From Hyphomicrobiaceae bacterium (lineage in GTDB: Bacteria > Pseudomonadota > Alphaproteobacteria > Rhizobiales > Hyphomicrobiaceae): 64,000 nucleotides of DNA. The notes under the pieces are model-generated. The model was not told the DNA's origin. It saw only the letters and a list, made by a program, of their open reading frames with translations, and ran no database searches. How positions within the stretch are numbered: the first letter of the stretch is position 1; every line of letters begins with the position of its first letter. Shown in pieces: positions 18,471 through 26,819 of this stretch. Where the stretch lies: assembly GCA_025359185.1 (NCBI GenBank), contig JANYHF010000007.1, positions 62,001 to 126,000 of the forward strand. Reading direction: 5' to 3'. Both the position numbers and the translations under genes were made by a program.

Positions 18471-19793
18471 TTATGTGAACCAAAGCCAGCTGGTGGCCTT
18501 CTTGCGCAGCGTCTTGGGCGGTGGCGGCTCCTGCCAACTCTTGACCACCTCTTCTTCCGACTGCAACCGGCGCAGGATCATTTCGTCCGACATCGGCACA
18601 GTGAAGGCATAGAAGCCATGCCGTGTCCGGTAGACGATGCCGCGTTCGCACAGGGCTTGAAGCAACTGCGTCGCCTGCGCGTTAGAGACTTCGCTGTCGC
18701 CATAGTTCTTACTGAGTGTTGACACTTCCTGGGCCGAAAACTCTGCGGCAGCGTATTGTCCGCGGCTGGCCACAATGCGCAGGAAATCGCGCTGCTTGTT
18801 TGTGGTGTTGTTCCAGCGGGCGCCAAACAAGCCGCTATCGAGATGATCCAATGTTTCCGTTGACGGAAACTCGTCATCACCCAAGGTACCGCCATTACGA
18901 AGCAATTGTTCGACAAGTTCCTTGCCGAAAAATTGAATGAAGTAGGGATAGCCGTTGGTCAGGTCGACAACCTTGGCGATCAGCTTGGGCGATGCATAGA
19001 GTGGTGGCATCATGCGCGACAAAGGCCTGGTCAAGGCTGCCCATGTGTCATCGCGGCTAAGCCGGTCAAGGCGCATGACGTGGAACATGCGCTCCGTGTA
19101 CGTTCGTGTTTCCGTCAGCGCGTTGAGCAGATGCGGCAGGCCGCACAAGATCAATAGGCACGGCACCACTGTTGCCTTCTTCTGTCCCGAGGCCACCGTA
19201 TCCAACAGCATCGACATCGGAAATTCGTTACGCTCGGCATGGTCGCACAGGCACTGCGCCTCGTCATAGGCGAGGATAATTCCAGGCACACGAGCCCGCG
19301 CTGCCATTGACGACGCCCGCGACATGACCGATTTCAAACGGTCGCTCGGTAGGCCTGGCGAGGTTTCGTAGCACCCCTTGAGGGTTTCAAACAGCTGCTG
19401 CTCATCGGACGCGCGTTGCTCGTCAGCTTCGTGCGGTGCGTGCACGGACGATCCCGCAAGCCCGCTTTCAATGCTGGCAAACCGGTTGGCCATGGCTTGC
19501 GATAGATCCGTGAGGATTCGCAGGGCCAGTCTCTCCTCAGTGAGCGATGCCGATTCCGAAAGATCGTTGCCAACCCACAGCCAGCCATCCTGTTCGGCGG
19601 CTGCGCGCAAGCTCGAAAGTAACACCGTTTTACCAAACCCTCGCAGGCCGGTAATCAGAATGTTGTCTGTCGGATTATCTTGACGAATAACTCGCTTGAA
19701 AAATTCTTGCTCGTCAATACGGCCCGCTAGAAATGGCGGAATGTGCCCAGCGCCTGGACGATACGGATTCTCAAGTAACTTTCTCCGGTCCAT
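18471..19793 (-). CDS. Orc1/Cdc6-like AAA ATPase of unknown role
   Basis: 440-residue P-loop ATPase. Walker A TGLRGFGKT spans about 48-56, Walker B IILAYDEAQ is near 175, a sensor-1-like LLILCGLPHLL follows, and a lid-like NGYPYFIQFFGKEL is near 285. The C-terminal 120 residues look like a winged helix (YGDSEVSNAQATQLLQAL). The whole resembles the archaeal Orc/Cdc6-like or STAND-type ATPases found scattered in bacteria. It stands alone, with its own upstream region of 245 bases and a strong terminator. Possible roles are DNA-dependent switching, defence or an inactive mobile-element relic; none can be chosen from sequence. Confidence 0.75.
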   Translation of the reverse strand: MDRRKLLENPYRPGAGHIPPFLAGRIDEQEFFKRVIRQDNPTDNILITGLRGFGKTVLLSSLRAAAEQDGWLWVGNDLSESASLTEERLALRILTDLSQAMANRFASIESGLAGSSVHAPHEADEQRASDEQQLFETLKGCYETSPGLPSDRLKSVMSRASSMAARARVPGIILAYDEAQCLCDHAERNEFPMSMLLDTVASGQKKATVVPCLLILCGLPHLLNALTETRTYTERMFHVMRLDRLSRDDTWAALTRPLSRMMPPLYASPKLIAKVVDLTNGYPYFIQFFGKELVEQLLRNGGTLGDDEFPSTETLDHLDSGLFGARWNNTTNKQRDFLRIVASRGQYAAAEFSAQEVSTLSKNYGDSEVSNAQATQLLQALCERGIVYRTRHGFYAFTVPMSDEMILRRLQSEEEVVKSWQEPPPPKTLRKKATSWLWFT

Positions 19794-19888
19794 TTTAAGT
19801 CAGCCGTTTACGCAATTGTACCACCGCTAGATTTCGTGGATGATCTCAGCCGAAGCTCCGGCTGATCAAGTCCGGCGACTAGTTCTGC

Positions 19889-19971
19889 CGCACACTTTTG
19901 TGCGCATTCCAAGGTGCAATATTCTATCGACACGTCTGCGTACGCAGCCAGTTGTGCACAGGTTATCAACA
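19889..19971. promoter_or_regulatory. Inverted repeat and two DnaA-box-like 9-mers upstream of the ATPase gene
   Basis: CGCACA/TGTGCG form a short inverted repeat at 19889-19904, a possible operator. TTGTGCACA (19952-19960) and TTATCAACA (19963-19971) each differ from the DnaA box TTATNCACA at one position and lie 2 bases apart in the same direction. They sit in the 245-base gap (19794-20038) that must hold the ATPase promoter; nothing else is evident there. Confidence 0.3.
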
Positions 19972-20038
19972 AGTTTCATGGTTGCGCGGGATTGACGCAC
20001 ACGCAAAGGTTGTGGCGAAGTTAGCGATCCTCAGCCGG

Positions 20039-20815
20039 CTAAGTCAGCACTCGGTTTCCACCCGGCAGCAGTGCCGCAAAATTATCATCAAGAGTTTTAC
20101 TCAAAAGCCGTGAATACTTGGCGAAATTCCGATGCTCCGGCCCTATGCGGCCAAAAGCTGGATCCGCGCCACCTCTGATGGGTTTGAGCACAACTGGGGT
20201 CGCCACCGGGGTCAAATGCGACCCACGCCCCAGCTGCAGCGTGATCAATAGTCCGTGCATCTCGCCCGTGATGGCCGGGCGCGCCACCACAATCAGCCGG
20301 TGTTGTCCATGCCGGTTGGTGACAAAGTAGATGTGTCCCGATTGGTAGGGGACGGCGATCTTGCCAAACTGAATGAAATCCTGGTCAACGCGCTCAGCCT
20401 CGCGGAAATCGAGGCATGAGGCGTGCTCGTTCCAGGTAATATCTGTGCGATAGGCGTAAACTGCGCCGGGCTCGCCGAACGAAGGCCGGATGGTGAGGTA
20501 GGACCCCTCCAGCCAGCTCACCGAGGCCCGGTTGTAGTTGCCGAGTTCATCAGGCGCATTGCCGGTGCCGGGCGCTGGGGGCGACGTCGCACGGTCGAGG
20601 AGCGTCTGGCCCAGCGCCGTCTCCAGTCGCACCAGTGTCGCCAGTGTGAAGCCGCGGCGGCCTGACAGGGCTTTTTCCAGCGTCGAGATGCTGAGCTTGG
20701 CGGCATCAGCCAGCGCTTGCCGGGTCATCCGCCGCCGGGCCAGCTCTTCGCGCAGTTGTCGCGCCAGAGCATCGCATTCGAGGCCGCTCAGCCGGGCGTT
20801 TCGCGTTTGTGACAT
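20039..20815 (-). CDS. XRE-family transcriptional regulator with unrecognised C-terminal domain
   Basis: 258 residues from ATG 20815 (GAGGG close upstream). Residues about 10-70 form a helix-turn-helix: RMTRQALADAAKLSISTLEKAL then LVRLETALGQ. The remaining 170 residues contain YLTIRPSFGEPGAVYAYRTDI and HIYFVTNRHGQHRLIVVARP and look like an all-beta ligand-sensing domain, possibly for a small molecule or lipid; I do not recognise the family. It is transcribed toward the Orc/Cdc6-like ATPase but separated from it by 245 bases. Confidence 0.75.
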   Translation of the reverse strand: MSQTRNARLSGLECDALARQLREELARRRMTRQALADAAKLSISTLEKALSGRRGFTLATLVRLETALGQTLLDRATSPPAPGTGNAPDELGNYNRASVSWLEGSYLTIRPSFGEPGAVYAYRTDITWNEHASCLDFREAERVDQDFIQFGKIAVPYQSGHIYFVTNRHGQHRLIVVARPAITGEMHGLLITLQLGRGSHLTPVATPVVLKPIRGGADPAFGRIGPEHRNFAKYSRLLSKTLDDNFAALLPGGNRVLT

Positions 20816-20975
20816 TTGCCCTCGATGCTGCTGGTCCGTCTCGGCCCTCACATATCCGCACAGTTTGGGCGTCCGCAAGGCGCTCGCTGTCCAAAAATGC
20901 CTGGAATTGCCGGTGCCCGCGCCGCCGCGTTTGCGTCAGTCTGGCTGTCAGCCCGCCCTATAATGGACCGACGCC

Positions 20976-21140
20976 ATGCCCCATTTGCCCCGTGACCCGC
21001 CAGCCGCACTGGCCTCGCGCGATCCGCGCCTGTCGCTCTTCATCCAAGCTCTGTTCGCCGCCCACCCGTCTGGGGGTGCGGGAACTCTTATCGCGTTCGG
21101 CGCCTATCTACTGGCCCGCCGCCTCAGCCGCCGTAGCTAA
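20976..21140 (+). CDS. Possible small membrane protein, 54 residues
   Basis: ATG 20976 opens 54 codons ending 12 bases before the radical-SAM start. The middle (GAGTLIAFGAYLLA) could be a short membrane segment, and the ends are arginine-rich. A perfect TATAAT at 20959-20964 lies 11 bases upstream, which would give a nearly leaderless transcript, but no convincing -35 box is seen. No homologue is recognised; the codon bias resembles neighbouring genes. Confidence 0.4.
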   Translation: MPHLPRDPPAALASRDPRLSLFIQALFAAHPSGGAGTLIAFGAYLLARRLSRRS

Positions 21141-21152
21141 CGGAGCCCACGC

Positions 21153-22835
21153 ATGCGCATTCTGATCCTCAACCCGCCGCACGAATCCATCGGCTCGCGG
21201 ATGCCCGGCGAAATGCTGCCACCGCTCGGCTTGCTGGCCATTGGCGGCCCACTGATCGACGACGGCCACGACGTCCGGCTCATTGACGGCGACGTCAACA
21301 ACCTTGCGCCTGAGGTAATCCTCGATCAGGCCATCGCCCATGCGCCTGACGCCGTGCTGATCGGCCACAACGGTTCAACCTCCGCGCATCCAACCATCGT
21401 CCTTATGTTGCGCGGCTTGCGACACTTGTTCCCCAAGGCGTGGATCATCTATGGCGGCGTGTTCCCGACCTACCACTGGCGCGAATGCCTCGAAGAATGC
21501 CCCGAGGTGGACGTGATCGTGCGTGGCGAAGGTGAGGAGACGGCGCGGCGGCTGATGCGGGCGCTGGAGCAGCCAGCGCCGCAACGCTTTCCCGCCCTAC
21601 CCCCATCCTGTCCTTCTCCCCTCAAGGGGGAAGCGACGCCTGGCTCACGAGAACTGGCAATGAGTTCGCATTCAAATCATCGCGGCCAGCGTCCTCTCCC
21701 CCTTTGCGGGGGGGAGACGGAGAGGGGGGTAGCAGTGGCTTCGATTTCTTTGGATTCGATCAACGGCATCGCCTTTCGGCGATACGGAGAACCCTTTGCC
21801 ACCCCGCCCGCCCCGATGATCCAGAACCTCGATGCCTACCGCATCGGCTGGGAGCTGATCGACCACGCCCGTTACTCCTACTACGGCGGCAAGCGCGGCG
21901 TGGTGGTGCAGTTCTCGCGCGGTTGCCCGCATCTGTGCAGCTATTGCGGCCAGCGCGGCTTCTGGACCCGCTGGCGGCACCGCGACCCCAAGGCCTTCGC
22001 CGCCGAACTCGGCCGCCTCCACCGCGAGCACGGCGTCACCATGATCTCCTGGGCCGACGAGAACCCGACCACGTCGAAGAAGGTGTGGCGCGAAGTGCTG
22101 GAGGCGATCATTGCGCTAGACATCAAGGTGACGATGATCGCCACTCTGCGCGCCAGCGATATCGTGCGCGACGCCGACATCCTGCATCTTTACCGGAAGG
22201 CGGGCTTCGAGCGCTTCCTGATCGGCATGGAGCATACAGACGAAGCCACCCTGGCGAAGGTGAGAAAAGGCAGCACCACCAAGACCGATCGGCAGGCCAT
22301 ACAACTCTTGCGCCGGCATGGCATCCTGTCGCTCTCTTCTTACGTTGTCGGCTTCGAAGATGAAACGGATGCCGACTATTTCCGCGCCTTGCGTCAACTC
22401 ATCGCCTATGACCCGGATCAGATCATCACCCTCTATGTGACACCGCACCGCTGGACGCCCTTCTTTCGCGAGGCCCGCGACCGCCGCGTCATCCAGACCG
22501 ACCGCAAACGCTGGGACTACAAGAACCAGGTGCTCGCCAACTGCCACATGCCAGCCTGGCGGATATTTTTGTGGATCAAGTGCATCGAAGTGCTGGTGCA
22601 GACGCGGCCCAAAGCGCTGGCGCGTACCTATTTCAACCGCGACCCGGCAGCGAGCCACGGCATGCGGTGGTATTCGCGGATTGGCAAAAGGGTATGGCTG
22701 CACGAGATCTGGTGGTTCTTGTTCCGTGACCGGCGAGTGACGGATGGGCCGACGCTGGAAGAGTTCTGGGGTACGCCGGGGGATGCGGGGCAGGAGGCGA
22801 TGGCGGTGGGGAAGAGGGAGAAGGAGGCGGCGTGA
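21153..22835 (+). CDS. B12-binding radical SAM protein, BchE-like
   Basis: 560-residue protein. Residues 1 to about 130 form a cobalamin-binding fold (PPLGLLAIGGPLIDDGH, YGGVFPTYHW, VRGEGEE). CPHLCSYCGQ near 254-263 gives the CxxxCxxC iron-sulfur motif, followed by DPKAFAAELGRLHREHGV, WADENPTT and FLIGMEHTDE. Order and wording follow BchE, the anaerobic Mg-protoporphyrin monomethyl ester cyclase, but no other bch gene is nearby, so another oxidative or methylating reaction is equally possible. About 45-55 residues between ALEQP and SINGIAF are foreign to the family and are encoded by a palindromic DNA element (21597-21731). GGAG precedes the ATG. Confidence 0.82.
   Translation: MRILILNPPHESIGSRMPGEMLPPLGLLAIGGPLIDDGHDVRLIDGDVNNLAPEVILDQAIAHAPDAVLIGHNGSTSAHPTIVLMLRGLRHLFPKAWIIYGGVFPTYHWRECLEECPEVDVIVRGEGEETARRLMRALEQPAPQRFPALPPSCPSPLKGEATPGSRELAMSSHSNHRGQRPLPLCGGETERGVAVASISLDSINGIAFRRYGEPFATPPAPMIQNLDAYRIGWELIDHARYSYYGGKRGVVVQFSRGCPHLCSYCGQRGFWTRWRHRDPKAFAAELGRLHREHGVTMISWADENPTTSKKVWREVLEAIIALDIKVTMIATLRASDIVRDADILHLYRKAGFERFLIGMEHTDEATLAKVRKGSTTKTDRQAIQLLRRHGILSLSSYVVGFEDETDADYFRALRQLIAYDPDQIITLYVTPHRWTPFFREARDRRVIQTDRKRWDYKNQVLANCHMPAWRIFLWIKCIEVLVQTRPKALARTYFNRDPAASHGMRWYSRIGKRVWLHEIWWFLFRDRRVTDGPTLEEFWGTPGDAGQEAMAVGKREKEAA
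21597..21731. repeat. Palindromic element inserted in frame within the radical-SAM gene
   Basis: The segment starts with CTACCCCC and ends with its mirror GGGGGGTAG. Each arm contains a further small hairpin (CTCCCCTCAAGGGGGAAG on the left; CTCCCCCTTTGCGGGGGGGAG on the right). The span is 135 bases, exactly 45 codons, and is open throughout in the host frame. The encoded Pro/Gly/Ser/His-rich stretch interrupts an otherwise well conserved protein. The base pattern resembles the intergenic palindrome at 61684-61776. Exact ends are uncertain by a few bases. Confidence 0.6.
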
Positions 22836-22882
22836 AGAGCCTCACGGCTGAGATGTTGGGTCGCGCGAAGGCTTGACCAAAC

Positions 22883-23323
22883 CTATTCAGGTGCCCCAAA
22901 CATTGTCCGTACTCGTGCCGGGAGCCGCAGCGGCCGGCCCTTGCGGTTCACCAACACCACCAGCACCTCGGCATTGGCCAGCGGCACACCCTCGCGTCGC
23001 ACCTCTTGCGCCAGTGTCAGCGTCGCCGTAGTCAGCTTCGTACACGAACTCACTACTTCTAGCACATCGTCAATTCGCGCGGGTTTAAGGTAGTCGATGG
23101 TCAGCCTGCGTACCACGAATGCCGACGGCTCGGCCCCCGCCGCCAATTCGCTGTGATGCACGCCAAGGAGCCGCAGCCAGTCCGACCGGCCACGCTCGCA
23201 CCAGCGCACGAAGCTGCCGTGATAGGCGAGACCAGAGAAGTCGGTGTCCTCGAAATAGACGCGCACTGGTAGGATGTGGCGTGCGCCATCGATGCCGCCA
23301 GCGAGATCGGGCCAAGCCGTCAC
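22883..23323 (-). CDS. YbgC-type acyl-CoA thioesterase
   Basis: 146-residue hotdog-fold thioesterase. VYFEDTDFSGLAYHGSFVRWCERGRSDWL (given here as two runs, VYFEDTDFSGLAYHG and SFVRWCERGRSDWL) carries the conserved catalytic Asp and the HG/ER signature of the 4-hydroxybenzoyl-CoA thioesterase/YbgC group. YbgC usually belongs to the tol-pal locus, but no tol gene is present here. The start is GTG at 23323 and overlaps the stop of the upstream phosphoesterase gene (GTGA), so the two are translationally coupled. Confidence 0.85.
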   Translation of the reverse strand: MTAWPDLAGGIDGARHILPVRVYFEDTDFSGLAYHGSFVRWCERGRSDWLRLLGVHHSELAAGAEPSAFVVRRLTIDYLKPARIDDVLEVVSSCTKLTTATLTLAQEVRREGVPLANAEVLVVLVNRKGRPLRLPARVRTMFGAPE

Positions 23324-24228
23324 GCCTCGCCCCCGAGATCGATCAGCACGATTTCCGGCGGCACGCCCAGGCGCACCGGCATAATCGAACAGCCGAGACC
23401 GCCGGAGACAATCAGGTTGCGGCCGTCTTCGCGGATATGTCCGTAGGCGTAGCGGTTGCCGTAGCGCGAGGGCACGATGGGCGAATAGCCGAACAGGCGA
23501 ACCTGGCCGCCGTGAGTGTGGCCCGACAGCGTCAGGGCGACGCGCGGCGGCACCGTGGGGAAGATGTCGGGCTCGTGCGCCAGCAAGATGACTGGGGCGT
23601 CATCGGTCACCTGGGCCAGCGTACCCTTGAGGTCATCGAAACCGGTCATGTGCGGCCGTCCCAGCTGCCGCGACGGCAGCAGCGCCAACTGATCGCCAAG
23701 GCCCGCCAGCCAAAACGGGGAACCATCCTTAGTCAGACGAATGCTGCGATTGTGATAGACCGGGATTCCAACGGTTTCGAGCGCGATCTGCGAGCGGGTG
23801 GGCCCCTGGCCGGAGCGTTGTACCGTGAGGTCGTCCCACCAATCGTGATTACCCAGGATCGCGTGCACACCAAGTGGCGCCTTCAGTGTGGCAAGTGCGG
23901 CGGCCCAATCGGTGGCCGCGACATGCCAGCCATGCGTGCGCCCGCGGGTGTAGTCTCCTAATAGGAGGATGATATCGGGGTCCAGGGCGTTGGCCACTTC
24001 AGCGATGTGGCGGATGCGCTCGATAGACATACCCGGATTAACAGCGTGAATGTCGGTGAGAGCGCACATTTTGAGCGTGAGGGCCGTGGGCCAGTTGGCC
24101 GGGCGCACCTGGTAGCGTGTCACAGCCAGGCGCAACAGCGGTTCGACGCCGAAAGCATAGCCGCCAAGCGCCAGAGGGCCCGCGACAAATGTCGTGACTA
24201 GGCGAAGAAATCTGCGTCGCGTTATCAA
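23320..24228 (-). CDS. Tat-exported metallophosphoesterase (YkuE/YaeI type)
   Basis: 302-residue calcineurin-like phosphoesterase. Metal-site motifs are LTDIHAVN, LLLGDYTRG, GNHDWWDD, LLAHEPD and LSGHTHGGQ. The N-terminus ITRRRFLRLVTTFVAGPLAL is a twin-arginine signal, so it acts outside the cytoplasm or anchored to the membrane. The TTG at 24228 is chosen: GGAGG lies 7 bases upstream and the Tat signal then starts the protein; an ATG at 24279 would give an odd extension. Relatives cleave lipid-linked pyrophosphates such as UDP-diacylglucosamine or are UDP-sugar lipid hydrolases; the substrate here is unknown. Confidence 0.85.
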   Translation of the reverse strand: MITRRRFLRLVTTFVAGPLALGGYAFGVEPLLRLAVTRYQVRPANWPTALTLKMCALTDIHAVNPGMSIERIRHIAEVANALDPDIILLLGDYTRGRTHGWHVAATDWAAALATLKAPLGVHAILGNHDWWDDLTVQRSGQGPTRSQIALETVGIPVYHNRSIRLTKDGSPFWLAGLGDQLALLPSRQLGRPHMTGFDDLKGTLAQVTDDAPVILLAHEPDIFPTVPPRVALTLSGHTHGGQVRLFGYSPIVPSRYGNRYAYGHIREDGRNLIVSGGLGCSIMPVRLGVPPEIVLIDLGGEA

Positions 24229-24349
24229 GTGGAGGCCTCCAGCACCTCGTGGTAATAGCCGAAACTCGTTAATTTCCATGGCCGCATGAGGGCGGAGAAA
24301 AACATCCGGGTTCGGGATGGGGCCGAACTGATAACGTCGCTGCAGGGCG

Positions 24350-24961
24350 TTATGGCGCCATTGTTTCCAGCAGCTCGGCACAGCTTTTTACCGGCGCCAT
24401 CGAGGCCATTTCGGCCAGCGCGGCCTTGTGTTGCTTGGACTCGAACGCCCCCACGCCATCTTCCACCACGATGCCCTTGAAATCGCGCAAAACGGCATCG
24501 CGTAGTGTCGTTGCAACGCTCACCGGCGTTGTCAGCCCGGCGATCATCACCGTATCGACCTTGATCTGCCTCAGCATCCATTCCAGCGGTGACATGTAAA
24601 AAGCTGAGAAAGCGAACTTGTCGATATGCAGATCGGCCGAGCCTAAGTCGTCAACCAGACGGTGGCCCCAGCTGCCTTTCTGGAAGTCGCCACGTTGAAT
24701 GAACGGCCGAAGCTGACGCATGTGCTCGGTAAGGATCGGCTCGCCCTGCTTGCCCTCCAGGATGGTGAAGTGGGTGGCGACGATCCAACCGTCACGCTTG
24801 CGCATGGCGTCGGCCAATGGCGCTAGACGAGCCGGAAGTGCGCTCACTTGCTCGCAGGCGAGTCCCGCGCGCCCATACGCCCCCTTGGGATGCAGCGCGT
24901 CGTTCTGCAAATCGATCAGCAGCAGCGCTGTCGTTTTCGGGTCGAGGCGCTTGGCGGCCAT
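24350..24961 (-). CDS. Isochorismatase-family hydrolase lacking the usual cysteine
   Basis: 203-residue protein of the cysteine-hydrolase/isochorismatase fold. TTALLLIDLQND holds the conserved Asp, GSWGHRLVDDL follows the usual Lys region and a cis-peptide-type GLTTPVSVATTLRDA is at about 145. In amidohydrolase members that last motif carries the nucleophilic Cys (T-D-V-C); here it reads T-P-V-S. Isochorismatases proper also lack the cysteine, so an ether or vinyl-ether hydrolase is as likely as a nicotinamidase-like amidase. AAGGA precedes ATG 24961. Confidence 0.8.
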   Translation of the reverse strand: MAAKRLDPKTTALLLIDLQNDALHPKGAYGRAGLACEQVSALPARLAPLADAMRKRDGWIVATHFTILEGKQGEPILTEHMRQLRPFIQRGDFQKGSWGHRLVDDLGSADLHIDKFAFSAFYMSPLEWMLRQIKVDTVMIAGLTTPVSVATTLRDAVLRDFKGIVVEDGVGAFESKQHKAALAEMASMAPVKSCAELLETMAP

Positions 24962-25169
24962 CGTGGCGTCCTTATTCTTATACGGTTATCAAATTAGCAG
25001 TCTCAGAGATCGAAACCCAAGCCGGTGCGCGAATGCAAGCCATGCAAAAACAGCCATGCCGGCGGGCCTGACCTTGCTGTGGTTTGGACCGGGTATTAGA
25101 TTTGTACGCAGGTGGCCGCCGCGTGGATTTCCCGTGGTGGCAATGGCCACACAAGCAACGGAGATAGCC

Positions 25170-25550
25170 ATGCTCTCTTACATCACTCTCGGAGCCCATG
25201 ATTTGACCGCGTCCGGTGTTTTCTACGACGCAGTCATGAAGCCATTGGGCTACGCCGCAACGCGGGACCAAGACTACGAAATCGCCTATGCGGCCACGGG
25301 GCAGGAGCCCATTCTCTGGATTGTGAAACCGCAGAATGAGCTTCCCGCGTCTTATGGCAACGGCACCATGATCTGTTTCCATGCGTCCAGCCGCGCCGCT
25401 GTCGACACATTCCATGCTGCCGCCATGGCAAACGGCGGCTATGACGAGGGCAAGCCGGGCCTGCGCAGGTACGGCCCTCATTTCTACGCCTGCTACGTGC
25501 GCGATCCGGCCGGTAACAAGCTGAGCGTGGTCTACAACAAGGCGGTCTGA
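25170..25550 (+). CDS. VOC family protein (glyoxalase/dioxygenase fold)
   Basis: 126-residue single-domain VOC protein: MLSYITLGAHDLTASGVFYD at the N-terminus gives the first beta-alpha unit and FYACYVRDPAGNKLSVV the last. The metal-ligand positions are partly conserved (Glu and His candidates). CGGAGA lies just before ATG 25170; a frame continuing upstream is not supported. Small members of this group include glyoxalase-like, fosfomycin-resistance-like and unknown enzymes; function cannot be specified. Confidence 0.82.
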   Translation: MLSYITLGAHDLTASGVFYDAVMKPLGYAATRDQDYEIAYAATGQEPILWIVKPQNELPASYGNGTMICFHASSRAAVDTFHAAAMANGGYDEGKPGLRRYGPHFYACYVRDPAGNKLSVVYNKAV

Positions 25551-25677
25551 TGCACAAAGATGATATCCGCGTTGCGGTCGAAGCGGCTGTTGTTGTGCAA
25601 GCTCGAAAATATCCAGGTCAGTAGGACATTTTTCTGTCAGCGAGCCGGGGCGCCTACAAATGCGAAAACTCTAACCC

Positions 25678-26712
25678 TCACAAAAACGTCGCCGCTACGT
25701 CGATGCTGGACGACTTGCCCACCTTATCGAAATGGTGCTTCAGCCAGTCGTCTGCGCAACTCCGGCCGACGGTCTTCAAGTGCTGCAAGAACTCCCAATC
25801 CGGGTTGAGCTTGGTGGCCACGCCCAGCGATACCATCTCGGCGTCATCGCGAATTGAATGCACCAGCATGTGCTTGTAGCGGTCGGCATCGACGCGGCCT
25901 TCACCGACCAGCCGCGTGACGAAGGCAATGGCACGCATCTCGCGCATCAATGACGAATTGAAACTTATCTCATTGATGCGGTCGAAGATTTCCGGCGCTG
26001 TGGTCGGCAGCTTGGGACGCTCGATGGGATTGACGTGGACGATAATCACGTCACGGGACGCGCCATGGTAGATCAGAGGATAGATTGCGGGATTGCCCAT
26101 GAAGCCGCCGTCCCAGTAGTGCTCGCCTTGGACTTCTACAGCCTGAAAAATATAGGGCAGGCACGCCGTCGCCAGCACCACATCGGCCGAAACGTCGGCG
26201 TTTTCGAAGACTTTGATTTTGCCCGTACGCACGTTGGTGGCGCTCAAAAACAGCCGGCTGGTGATCTTGCACTCACTGAGGCGCTTGAAATCGACGACGC
26301 GCTCCAGCACATCGCGCAAGGGATTAAAATTTAGCGGGTTGAGCTGGTAGGGCGAGAACATATGCGTCATGGCATCGAAGGCGAGGAAGGCGGGGTTGAA
26401 GTCGGAGTGGAGGCCAAAACCCTCTAGCCATTTTTCCCATGGCAATGATTTGACCGGCGAGTACATTTTGCCGGTGTCGGCGATCGCGCGCCAGAATTCC
26501 TCAAGTTTGGCCCGTGCGCCCGCGACGCCGCCGATCGACAGACCGTAGGCCATGACAACGGCGTTCATCGAACCGGCGCTCGTTGCGCTCATGGCCCGGA
26601 TGTCGAGCCGTCCGTCCTCCAGGATCATATCGAGGACACCCCAGGCGAAGGCGCCATGGGCCCCGCCGCCTTGCAGCGCCAGGTTTACCGGTTTGGATTT
26701 GGCGTTGGCCAT
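25678..26712 (-). CDS. Patatin-like phospholipase
   Basis: 344-residue patatin-domain protein. The oxyanion hole GGGAHGAFAWG (about 15-25) and the catalytic dyad are present: the serine lies in SATSAGSMNA (about 42-51) and the aspartate in YWDGGFMGNP (near 200). The serine motif is A-x-S-x-G rather than G-x-S-x-G, a small departure. Such proteins hydrolyse phospholipids or other acyl esters in the cytoplasm; relatives lie in polyhydroxybutyrate regions. It is a single gene. The 126 bases downstream (25551-25677) hold nothing recognised. Confidence 0.87.
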   Translation of the reverse strand: MANAKSKPVNLALQGGGAHGAFAWGVLDMILEDGRLDIRAMSATSAGSMNAVVMAYGLSIGGVAGARAKLEEFWRAIADTGKMYSPVKSLPWEKWLEGFGLHSDFNPAFLAFDAMTHMFSPYQLNPLNFNPLRDVLERVVDFKRLSECKITSRLFLSATNVRTGKIKVFENADVSADVVLATACLPYIFQAVEVQGEHYWDGGFMGNPAIYPLIYHGASRDVIIVHVNPIERPKLPTTAPEIFDRINEISFNSSLMREMRAIAFVTRLVGEGRVDADRYKHMLVHSIRDDAEMVSLGVATKLNPDWEFLQHLKTVGRSCADDWLKHHFDKVGKSSSIDVAATFL

Positions 26713-26819
26713 GGGAAGGGAGTATCCGGTCGGAGGGATGCGGCGGCTGGACTATCGACCTGGAGCTGGCAGGAAGCAAACTCCGTGTTTGGGCCGGTTT
26801 GATGCCTCAACGACAAAAG

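Noticed and set aside
19952-19971. Replication origin based on two DnaA-box-like 9-mers
   Set aside because: Two imperfect boxes, no AT-rich unwinding region and no dnaA/dnaN neighbours; treated only as a possible protein site.
21153-22835. Evidence for bacteriochlorophyll synthesis
   Set aside because: Only a BchE-like protein is present; without other bch genes I do not call photosynthesis.
23119-23961. 280-codon plus-strand frame across the thioesterase and phosphoesterase genes
   Set aside because: Both minus-strand genes have firm active-site motifs; the plus frame is Arg-rich and without homology.
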